From Anaerolineae bacterium (lineage in GTDB: Bacteria; Chloroflexota; Anaerolineae; Aggregatilineales; Phototrophicaceae), in NCBI GenBank assembly GCA_017303635.1, contig JAFLCG010000020.1:1-64000 (forward strand): a stretch of 64,000 nt of DNA, in the 5' to 3' direction. A model generated the notes under the pieces. It had not been told where the DNA came from, searched no databases, and saw only the letters and a list, made by a program, of their open reading frames with translations. Position numbers and translations under genes: made by a program. Below, in pieces: positions 18,501 to 23,544 of this stretch; the stretch's first letter is position 1; every line of letters starts with the position of its first letter.

Positions 18501-20915
18501 ACCATTGTTGGTCACGGTTGTCAGCCAGTGCAGTTGTTCGCCGGGTAGACCGATGCTGCCTGCAGGCAAGTAACCGAGCTTGCTCAGGGCCGGGTCAAAG
18601 ACGCTGATATCCGGTGTTCCGGTTGGGGGTGGGGTTGCTGTCACCTCCACCGCATCACCCTTCTTGACCTCGATAGTCGCTGTCAGCACCCGTTCAACCC
18701 CGTTGCGGTCTGCCACGATGAGTGTGACGGTGTAGATTCCCTCTACCGGGTAGGTGTGGCAGGGGTTGGTTTCGGTGCTGGTGCTGCCATCGCCAAACTC
18801 CCAGCGCACGAGGTCGAAGCCTGCATCAATGCTGCTGGCGAAACACACGTTGAGGTCTGTGACCGAGACCACGCGGAATGAAGCCCCGCCGCTGGTGGGG
18901 TCGTACACGCGGACGCTGTTGCTGGCAGTGGCGCTCATGCCATCGCTGTTGGTCACACGCAGTTGAACCGTATATTGCCCTGCTGTCGAATAGGTGTGGC
19001 AGGGGTTGGCCTCGCTACTGCTGGCACCATCGCCGAAGGCCCAGGCCCAGCCGGTGATGCTTTCGCCCTCGCTGTGGTCGGTGAAGCAGATTTCAATCGG
19101 CGCAATGCCGTTCCAGGTGGAGGCACCAAAGGCCGCCCGCAGGCTGAGGGGTTTGCGAACTTGAACCACCACACTGCTGGAGACCGATCCAACCGGGCCG
19201 CTGCCAGTCACGGTGACGATGTATTCGCCCGGTTGATCGAATTGGAACGGCACATTCTGTGAGAATGCGCGGGAACCATCCGGGAAAACCCATTCGTAGC
19301 GGTCGATACTGGTGCCGCTGGCGCTGAAGTTCACACCCAGCGGCGCAACCCCACTGCCGAGGTTCGCTGAAGCTATGATGGTCGGCGGATCAAAGACGTT
19401 GATCGCACGGTTGCGGGTATCGGTGCTGCCGCTCTCGCCGGTTACGTTCAGGCTGATGCTATAGCTACCCGCCGCCCCGTAGACGTGACAGGGGTTTTGG
19501 TCGGTGCTGGTGCCGCCATCACCAAAAGCCCATGCCCATGATACAACCTGCCCGCGTGAACGATCTCGCAGGCAGATTTCGCTACCCACCGCTACATTCC
19601 GAACACCGTTAAAATCGGCAATCACGGCGTTCGACGGCAGCACATTGACCCGGCGCTCCGCCTGGCATTGCCGCCCGTCAGCGGTCGTACCCACCAGAAG
19701 GATGGTATATGCGCCTTCGGCTGCGAAAGTCGTAGACAGATCGGTGTTGGTAGCGGCCTCTGCCCCGTTGATGCTCCAGACAAAGCCACTGAAGCTACCA
19801 GGGGTTACGCGGGAGGTATTCCTGAAAGTTACTTCCTGCCCGGCAAACGTCCGGCCCGGCGTATTGAAAGAGCAGCTGAGTATGGTTTCATCTGCGACTG
19901 TGATGGTCGCGGTAGCCTGATCCGAACCACCTGGCCCACTCACAGTCAGCGTGACGGTGTAGGTGCCTGTAGTCGTATATTGATGCGAAGGCTGACGTTC
20001 TGCGCTGGTGCTGCCATCGCCAAAGTCCCATGCCCAGGTGCGGATGATCCCGCTGCTCTGGTCGCTGAATCGAACAGTACCGCCTAGCGGTAAGGTCGTG
20101 CGATCTGCCGAGAAAGCAGCTTCCGGGGGTTGGTTCGGGGTGCGGAGGACGATGGTGGTCGAGGCAGTTGAAGTCTCCCCGCCTTGACCGACGACGCTTA
20201 AGGTCACGCTGTATTGAGCCTGTGCCGGGTAGGTGTGGCAGGGGCTGAAGTCAGTGCTGCTGCTGCCATCGCCAAAATCCCAGGTTTGGCTGATGATCTG
20301 CCCGGTGCTGGTGCTGGTGAAGCACACAGCCAGATTGCCGGTTTGTTGATGGGTGAAGCGGGCTTCAACCGTCGCGCGGGGTTCAAAGACCACGATCTGC
20401 TGGCTGGCAGTCCCACTACCATCCTTGCTCAACGCGGTCAGGCTGGCATTGTAGGTGCCGGGTGCATTGTAGGTGTGGGTATGCGGCCCTTGCCCGTTCG
20501 TCGTCGTGCCATCGCCAAAATCCCAGCGCCAATCGGTGAAGGTCATCCCGCTGCTGGCGTCACTGAATGTGACCACCAACGGAGCGTTCCCAGTGGACGG
20601 GCTGGCGCTAAAGGCAACGTAAATGCCGGGGTGGGTGGCAGTCGGCGGCAGTGTGGCGGTTCCGGTCGCTTCCTGGGTTGGCTCGACAGTCGTTTCTTCA
20701 GTCGGTGCCGCCGTAACTTCCTCAGTCGGCGCAGCCGTGTCTTCTTCAGTAGGGACTGCTGTAACTTCTTCAGTTGGCACTGGAACCGGTTGTATAGTTG
20801 AGGTAGGTGATGTGTCCTGGGCAGACACCAGATGCACCGGGCCTATAGTTGTTACTGATAGCAACAATACGGATGCAGCCATGAAAAGCAAAGTGATTGA
20901 AGGCCGTGCTTTCAT
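6591..20915 (-). CDS. Giant secreted protein: PKD domains, DUF11 repeats, TolB-like propeller
   Basis: A 4774-residue predicted extracellular protein. The ATG at 20915 has GGAGG 5 nt upstream and begins an N-terminal signal peptide (residues 1-33, ending VSAQ). A Thr/Pro/Glu-rich linker with PTEEVTA-type repeats follows (about 40-90). Next come about eight PKD-like beta-sandwich domains (about 95-750, each with a W-x-FGDG motif such as WRWDFGDGTT). Then come about 21 DUF11-type units (about 765-4330), each starting K-(T/S)-x and carrying GxxVTYT and DxLP motifs. The last part is a TolB/PD40-like beta-propeller (about 4380-4690; SPDGSRLVFQSNR, SPDDSLIAYQSD). No sortase or PEP-CTERM signal was seen at the C-terminus. 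The likely role is adhesion or cell-surface structure. The DUF11 part alternates two unit types, and three consecutive pairs are nearly identical in DNA sequence. Confidence 0.92.
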   Translation of the reverse strand: MKARPSITLLFMAASVLLLSVTTIGPVHLVSAQDTSPTSTIQPVPVPTEEVTAVPTEEDTAAPTEEVTAAPTEETTVEPTQEATGTATLPPTATHPGIYVAFSASPSTGNAPLVVTFSDASSGMTFTDWRWDFGDGTTTNGQGPHTHTYNAPGTYNASLTALSKDGSGTASQQIVVFEPRATVEARFTHQQTGNLAVCFTSTSTGQIISQTWDFGDGSSSTDFSPCHTYPAQAQYSVTLSVVGQGGETSTASTTIVLRTPNQPPEAAFSADRTTLPLGGTVRFSDQSSGIIRTWAWDFGDGSTSAERQPSHQYTTTGTYTVTLTVSGPGGSDQATATITVADETILSCSFNTPGRTFAGQEVTFRNTSRVTPGSFSGFVWSINGAEAATNTDLSTTFAAEGAYTILLVGTTADGRQCQAERRVNVLPSNAVIADFNGVRNVAVGSEICLRDRSRGQVVSWAWAFGDGGTSTDQNPCHVYGAAGSYSISLNVTGESGSTDTRNRAINVFDPPTIIASANLGSGVAPLGVNFSASGTSIDRYEWVFPDGSRAFSQNVPFQFDQPGEYIVTVTGSGPVGSVSSSVVVQVRKPLSLRAAFGASTWNGIAPIEICFTDHSEGESITGWAWAFGDGASSSEANPCHTYSTAGQYTVQLRVTNSDGMSATASNSVRVYDPTSGGASFRVVSVTDLNVCFASSIDAGFDLVRWEFGDGSTSTETNPCHTYPVEGIYTVTLIVADRNGVERVLTATIEVKKGDAVEVTATPPPTGTPDISVFDPALSKLGYLPAGSIGLPGEQLHWLTTVTNNGGAVGNNVIVVDNVRPELRIDEVQVAPGSSYTINGQQVEVTIPTLLPGERQDFIIITTVLTSPRAGTINNTVSINETGDQATATIRLRRPIVPAAPPAPSGPIPLINGVPELTDFAGEEFCITPNFTNSGTNEGYGPYITLVRDANLTLNSIDYLGMNLLAAPFLVSSGVLPANDPIEGRPIPGTVGQQWITVRLPIGSVESTSPAIPIRLCMQSTPTAAFGAPLPITIFPGYEFGDTPTGANGPISNLNDIGSMDNVGSFTPILVTFDKRNSLPESEVIPSCYPAPPVGAPGQPGPACAVPPGVQWPYEYFLDIELAAGQTLTANSFTDVLDLAFEFYPYTFPVTTLANAVQFSGTCNRTGTITATFNGNPITALPALAPPGGGTLRVNIPTIVNPSTTSTCTMRLRYRGFINDILSETAAPENYTATNTANFVYNHVSGPQPTLTDVDNVDVRNLEIQKSAAPTVVVPGDVVTYTLSFQLSEYIGVQNLTITDIILDGIDFNMGSGRVTVPGLGTNVPITGANQTITYGADTGTLFFNVTGALPGPYASEGTVSITYTGTVRQTYRPGGALTGYVSANDDLNNTITANFTTTGGQVFSDESAASVTVIPNSLTKNLVSTPVDAAAGFVPGEPVTFRLDLRVPSGDTRNLVLDDNFPLPVFNVQDGDFGIEARTITLPDPTGRTTPFDVPNTTGYCSSYDDPNPTFTAYTRACGLRFIYSSGNNGTNLPAGSTITVTRLGNTVRLSVNTTVETDVTEERRIVVELTAGIIDRPFNDGLFLSNRAQATYTNTGGTTVTLNADDFVEVAAPDVQICKGISNTTNGSSSTVAGAACGVAGAPNNNLIDVDASDVLTYTITAYNQGSARAYGVIISDNVTTLPQVTGCALVSVRNGAGTALAFTGTFPSITLTNPLPGDGTAGVSTAQATAVITYTCSVVTNIPASSAPVVNRASVVFASFSDTLPGGVHLNPPTVPFPPRTDVAQFIPAVPDIGKTRTPATATIGQLITYTLTVDIPGGAMNNVNIVDTLDAGLAFVDCTSIAVTGSLTSSLGTINAANFCNDPTNPVIGAGGSTATWNFGNLTNSGTGSGDTARITITYTAVVLNTAANVRGQDRNNSAVLGWDNPAGGRLTDSVSAPDTRLIEPTLVVDKTVDLPTNRDANDLVTFTIVISHAAASNATAYNVTLSDVIPAGLVYVPGSLAHTAGIAPVAGTLLETAGTITASWTSLTQSPAQTSTIRFQARLAANVQPAQVITNTANVAWTSLPGSPTNTAYNPLGVERTGDPGNPGELNNYTATDPATVTVGNPSAAKTVTSTSVADTTNGADSDPDLTIGEEVTYQITITFREGLTRNAVVRDNLPTGAAVLAYVSSRIVSIGSNLSFSAATPPAVGDAGTYTAAQNRVEWALSDVTNTADNVVSAADRMVLEVVARVTDVAANSGLSPTQDVDVTNTAQIRYTNFNDVVVGQNGTVNIDIVEPRLTVDKTANVTQADAGDTVTYTVVVRNTGTARAYNVVVTDPLLPQLELLNGTVTTTAGTVTIGNTAGDTTIQINAVSLAVNGTITITYQARLLPSVFPGQSLVNTATQTSNSMPDGSGRTGTSSDPATVLVILPEFNKDIVSTSEAYTFPGAGTTNQFTAAPDLTIGEVITYQMVITVPEGTSNTLRLVDTLPSVGAGDPGTLAYVSSRVVSIGANISNSALAVNAAGSVAGQVITFNFVGATPIINIADGISNAADQILVEVVARVSNIAANASGDLLTNRARLTYDGNNTLDASAAADVVEPNLNIDKTANPTTGLNAGDTITYTLVIDHTAVAPISRADAFDLRITDVLPTGVTYGSVTAATSTCDDRAGWSADVSGLPGTVIYRFDDLPLGTSCTIVYTATLANTVTNGITLTNTASLRYCSLDDGTPDTNDSNERVYNDSDPASVTTNLAPISFTKTVFDTSEAYTGAGQHGAALTDLTIGETVTYELRARLQEGTVPVTITDTLPAGLTFVSATLNQPTPTNITITGGFPAPTLAGQVMTLTLGNVVNAADNVANTADDLVIRIVARASNVAANVGTTGADKINTATLNWGGGTLTDTETVEIVEPNLNINKTASPFTGLNAGDVITYTLLVEHTGTSTADAFDLRISDVIPAGIIYGSVTAATSTCDDRAGWSADVSGLPGTVVYRFDYLPLGVSCTIVYTATLANTVTNGITLTNTATMGYSSLDDGTPDTNDSNERSYTDSDDAVIETNLAPISFTKTVVDTSEAYTGAGQHGAALTDLTIGETVTYELRARLQEGTTPVTITDTLPAGLTFVSATLNQPAPTNITITNGFPAPTLAGQVMTLTLGNVVNAADNVADTADDLVIRIVARASNVAANVGTTGVDKINTATLNWGGGILTDTETVEIVEPALDIQKSVTPTTGLNAGEALTYTLVINHTAASTADAFDLRITDTIPAGITYGSVTAGTSTCDDRAGWSADITGLPGTVIYSFDDLPLGVSCTITYTAIIANSVGNNQTLTNVAALRYSSLDDGTPDTNDPNERVYNDSDNASVTTDVAPLSFTKSVVDSSQAYTGVDQHGAALTDLTIGETVTYELRARLQEGTTPVTITDTLPTGLVFISTQLAPTNGANITITNGFPAPTLAGQVMTLALGNVVNAGDNAVNIDDDLVIWVVVRVANVAANNGTTGADKINTATLNWGGGTLSDTETVEVVEPLLDISKSATPSIGLDAGDIVTYTFSVTHLAASTADAQDVSINDLLPAHMTYVGNVAAVTGPAPTVTNISPNIIFSWANLPLGSTYTFTFEVSIDPTVGPAESLTNTATLAWSTLPGGSPNERTYTDTASAIVTTIPPTMEKSIFTTSLTETGSAQHDPAIVDVNIGETVTYHMTITMPEGTAPLTLTDNLPNVMTVVSSQVLSLGANITTTGLGVGQPGVVSDANFADGLPDRVVFNLGTVLNRPDGIDNANDQIVLEVVARVDENAANQNGDQLTNAATLNYGTGTVTDTEVVEVIEPEVNIDKSALVVTGRPGDIIEYTIVVGHVGGSNSPAYDIVITDPMLPNLNLIVGSVIATPGTVILGNNAGDTTLRVELAVLNPGDSITINYQAQIDVSITPPVTFVNTATLNYDSAAGPGGRPGTDTDTHTVRVNDDIYRYSKTVVDTSLDDTSDSQLTSAPDVTIGERVTFHIEAYLPEGTTTNFTITDNLPDGLIVVSSRVVSIGGNLTTSNLAVGDAGTTSNVNYTADAFDDRAVFSFGDTTNVIDGIDDARDVVLVEVEARVYDNALLNRGGTTVTNEAIIDYGPNRRRVEADVDIVEPNINLTKAFNPRIEGRGHTLSMTLELVNTGTSIGYKVALVDPLNPGLCLNAVSVDTSSAPGTTFTNSSTTGCGSVVRIDFNQLAIGARVLVTVDLTIDPALEPIPQDIPNTATVTYQSIPVGHPDESEARQYNDSGSDTLTVDEPTILLTKVGNPQSVWAGGLLTYTITVTNTGEPPIDAFNVVITDVLPPELTYVSATPAKGTCSASGQTVTCTLNKLLRGETTTILIETRVAPSLAAGTRIVNLLGLTTLEDVSVEADALNVVASDVGAVCSIGCPDVQIYHSDQTGDWEIFRLVGGTTLESDADKNLTQNPADDVEPSQSPDGNWMAFASNRDGNWEIYVTPTTVIDGQPPRTRRVTTNTVAVDTDPVWGPTDHLVYESTRDGNWELYLLDLRTGIETRLTNNLADDLNAFWSPDGSRLVFQSNRSGSWQLYELNLETATLRLLSDGSSDDMDGAYANNGERILFRSVNPDGTIISLMNADGSGRTPISDQSSRAANAVWSPDDSLIAYQSDADGDLDIYIYGVATGQTRKLTANDADDYAPTWLCGGTQVIFTSDEPGNPDIFQANALPLTAPALVVVDDTTQLTIDPNRDLYPQGAPSEENASLEGTLPDTTAAEPGHTQVLNLGLVVTPQDRTLDREEIWSAISGCAELEGEPPPDYALNGFPLQ
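10426..13170. repeat. Three tandem copies of a 915-bp unit inside the giant gene
   Basis: The landmark GTCTCGGTAT recurs at 10426, 11341 and 12256, exactly 915 bp (305 codons) apart. Long stretches between copies are nearly identical by eye, especially copies two and three. The next position in register (13171) has diverged, and the third copy carries a small in-frame insertion near 13055. Each unit encodes one pair of DUF11 domains (residues about 2583-3497). Confidence 0.85.
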
Positions 20916-20974
20916 TTTTCCTCCGAGAACTAATCCTCACAAGGACAGCACAGAGCGCTGTCCTAATTGAGGTA

Positions 20975-21003
20975 CTTATCGCTTCCTTATCTAAATCTTA
21001 CAA
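20975..21003 (-). promoter_or_regulatory. Candidate promoter of the giant gene
   Basis: On the reverse strand, TTGTAA (20998-21003), a 17-bp spacer and GATAAG (20975-20980) lie about 60 bp before the start codon. The hexamers match the sigma-70 consensus only partly. The call rests on spacing and position. Confidence 0.3.
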
Positions 21004-21188
21004 GGGTGTTTGAGAGCAAAGAGTTAAATTACTCATGGTTAGGGGATAGTTTTTGACCGGCCAAATGGACAGGTTTTGAAGCTAGACGAAGTCTGCATCC
21101 TAAACTGAGTTAAGAGGTGGCTTTACAACTACTTGAACCGTTAAAATCCAACCGAGCCGTATGCTCAAACCTCGGATATTAGCAAGAC

Positions 21189-21491
21189 TTAGCGCTCATC
21201 TTGGAGATACCAGGATAGCCGATAGGCACAATTTTTATTAACTGAATCAACAATGTATTGACCAGATGGAGTAATTGTAAACCAATCACTGTCTATACGG
21301 CGCAGCAGTCCAATCATTTCCAAATAATGGATAACCTTCGAATCAACAAAATCAAGGAACTGAAATCCATTTCCTCCGGGCCGTAACGACGGCAATTGCC
21401 CGTGGATACGTTTATGCATAGCAGCTTTGCAAAGTCCATATCTTGCTGACTCTGGCAGATCAAGAAATGATATTGCTGGAATGTCATCCAC
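21189..21491 (-). CDS. Small hypothetical protein
   Basis: A 100-residue frame starting at a GTG (21491) with AGGA 9 nt upstream. The mixed helix and strand pattern with ITPSGQYIVDSV near the C-terminus recalls the wing of a winged-helix DNA-binding domain (MIGLLRRIDSDWFTITPSG), so a small regulator is possible. No membrane segment or signal peptide is present. It sits alone between the giant gene and the MarR gene, all on the reverse strand, in an AT-rich stretch. Family not recognised. Confidence 0.5.
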   Translation of the reverse strand: MDDIPAISFLDLPESARYGLCKAAMHKRIHGQLPSLRPGGNGFQFLDFVDSKVIHYLEMIGLLRRIDSDWFTITPSGQYIVDSVNKNCAYRLSWYLQDER

Positions 21492-21674
21492 TATTGTAGT
21501 TCCTAGCCATATCCAAGATTATGTTAACCTGATCTACAGCTTCAAGGATCAGCATGTCGCAATAGGTTGGGACTGGGAAAAATTAAGTAATTAAATAATT
21601 AATATTAATAAATGTAACAATTTATTGAATACGTTGGTACACTTAAGTCAGTCACAGCTATTGGTTTACTAGCA

Positions 21675-22088
21675 TTATTCGGATGCTAATTTGCTGAGAG
21701 AAAGGAGCATCCTTGACAGATCGGCATCATTAATTTTGGCATTGATACTTTGTTCAATATTCTGAAATTCTCTTTTAATGACTGACTTTTTCTGACGAGA
21801 TTTGTCTGACAACCTGACTTGTATTGCACGACGATCTCTCAAATCCTTTACACGTAGAATCCAGCCTTTTCTCTCAAGACTATCCAGAATTGGAGTGAAG
21901 GAAGTTGGGAGACGTCCAACTTTAGCTGCCAAGGCGGATGCAGTTAGATTTTCTTCAGCACATAACGCATTTAAGGTGTCCAATTCAACCACAGTCAATT
22001 CATGCTCGTTGCAAAGTTTGCTGTACAGTGATTTTACACTGTGCGATGCGGATTGAAGCGCAGCGAGAATATCAGTGCTACTGGTCAT
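21675..22088 (-). CDS. MarR-family transcription regulator
   Basis: A 137-residue winged-helix regulator. The helix-turn-helix is at about residues 45-75 (LTASALAAKVGRLPTSFTPI), followed by the MarR wing signature (LERKGWILRVKDLRDRRAIQ), with dimerisation helices at both ends. I chose the second ATG (22088) because GGAG sits 9 nt upstream; the first adds five residues. MarR proteins usually repress neighbouring genes in response to small ligands. Possible targets are its own gene and the adjacent 100-residue or giant genes. The surrounding DNA is notably AT-rich compared with the flanking islands. Confidence 0.88.
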   Translation of the reverse strand: MTSSTDILAALQSASHSVKSLYSKLCNEHELTVVELDTLNALCAEENLTASALAAKVGRLPTSFTPILDSLERKGWILRVKDLRDRRAIQVRLSDKSRQKKSVIKREFQNIEQSINAKINDADLSRMLLSLSKLASE

Positions 22089-22572
22089 ACGATGAAACTC
22101 CAATTGAACCTTAGAACCATAACAATTTATGTAACTTGAGTTTTGAATAAAAAGGTGTAGTGTTATCTAGAACTAGTAATGACCACAACCGGGTTGGCTT
22201 ATGGTAAGTCTCTAAATATCAATTTTAAAGTATTGCAAAGCGCATCCAATACTGCAAGAGCTATCTAAAACCTGGATTCGATAGCACATAAATAGTCAAA
22301 CTTGCTAAATATTGAATATATCCATGTATCAAGTTAAAGCCACCTCGCCAGACTTACTAACTTTACCTACCTACTTGACCTGGACATGTAGGCAAATGCC
22401 CTTTACTTAGGCGAGTATTCTTGTGTAGTGCGTACAACACGCTGATTTGAGGGAAAATAAATCAAGAATGACAAAATCCAGACATTTCAAATAGCCAATC
22501 ATTGATACAATCATAATGAGTGTGTGAACCTCTGTTTGGTGAATTTGCAAATGTAAAGGTCGAAAGTCGAAA
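22089..22572. other. AT-rich intergenic region
   Basis: About 480 bp between divergent genes (MarR on the reverse strand, FecR-type on the plus strand). It should hold both promoters, but no convincing operator, RNA or reading frame was found. Confidence 0.6.
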
Positions 22573-23526
22573 ATGGTAGGAAGCCGTGCTGTTTTTCTTG
22601 GTCTACTGACTTTGCTCCTCCTCTCTTCTATTATTCTTGCACACGCACAAGAGGAACTGGCTGCTTCGCTGGAAGTGCTGGCCCCCGGCGTCGAGGTCCA
22701 GCGCGTGAACACCGAAGGCTGGATCGCCGTCACGGTGGAAGCCATCGTCGGCGTGGGGGATACCATCCGCACGGATGCCACCGGGCGGGCGCGGATCACC
22801 TTCTTTGCTGATGGTGTCGATACAGAACTCCTGCCGGGGACTACCTACCGCATTCAGAAATTCCAAGGAAATGACACCTCTTTTGTCATTGAGGCCGAAG
22901 TCTTAGCAGGACAGACTACCCAGCGCCTCACACGCCTGCTCGACCCCAATTCCAGCTATAACATCAATACTCCCGCCATGCAACTGGTGGCGCGTGGCAC
23001 CGCGTTCGCCATCCGCGTCGAGCCCAGCGGGCGTTCCGCCATGCTCGTCTCAGAAGGCAGCGTGGGCGCGGGCAACCCGGAAAGCGATGCCCAGGTCGAC
23101 CCTGGCTTTGGTATCCGGGCGGATGAAAGCCTGAGCGATGTGGTCGAGGCCACCACATTTGATGGGCTGGATGCGGCGCTGGATGGTTGCTCCGCTGCCC
23201 TCAGCACGCCCGATGATGTCAGCCTCAATGTACGCCTGGGGGCAGGGCAGGATTTCCCCCGCATTGGTACAGTTTCGGCTACGGACATCACCAACCTAGT
23301 CGGCACCACTGAATCCGGGGATTGGTATCGAATTGATTTCCGGGGTGGCTTCGGCTGGATATTATCGACCACCGCCGAGATCGGCAGCGGTTGCGCTGGG
23401 CTGCGCCTGTTCCCGGATGGCTATGGGCCGGAAGATGCCAGCCTGTATTCGTCGCTGGGCGACCCCGTGACGCTGGAGGATTTGCCCGATGCCGAAGCCA
23501 CGCCTGAAGCGACCCCAGCACCCTAG
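22573..23526 (+). CDS. Secreted FecR-domain protein with SH3-like domain (first of two)
   Basis: A 317-residue exported protein: signal peptide at residues 1-25 (LLLLSSIILAHA), then a FecR-type domain (about 30-170; LAPGVEVQRVNTEGW, VGVGDTIRTDATGRARITF, TPAMQLVARGTAFAIRV). A bacterial SH3-like segment follows (about 217-280; SLNVRLGAGQDFPRIGTV, DWYRIDFRGGFGWI), then a Pro/Ala-rich tail. FecR domains sense or transmit periplasmic signals. Here the protein ends 18 bp before a CHASE2 histidine kinase and has a paralogue just after that kinase, so it may be the extracytoplasmic partner. The ribosome site is weak (AAAGG, about 13 nt). Confidence 0.8.
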   Translation: MVGSRAVFLGLLTLLLLSSIILAHAQEELAASLEVLAPGVEVQRVNTEGWIAVTVEAIVGVGDTIRTDATGRARITFFADGVDTELLPGTTYRIQKFQGNDTSFVIEAEVLAGQTTQRLTRLLDPNSSYNINTPAMQLVARGTAFAIRVEPSGRSAMLVSEGSVGAGNPESDAQVDPGFGIRADESLSDVVEATTFDGLDAALDGCSAALSTPDDVSLNVRLGAGQDFPRIGTVSATDITNLVGTTESGDWYRIDFRGGFGWILSTTAEIGSGCAGLRLFPDGYGPEDASLYSSLGDPVTLEDLPDAEATPEATPAP

Positions 23527-23544
23527 CCAATTCCAGGTTTGAAC

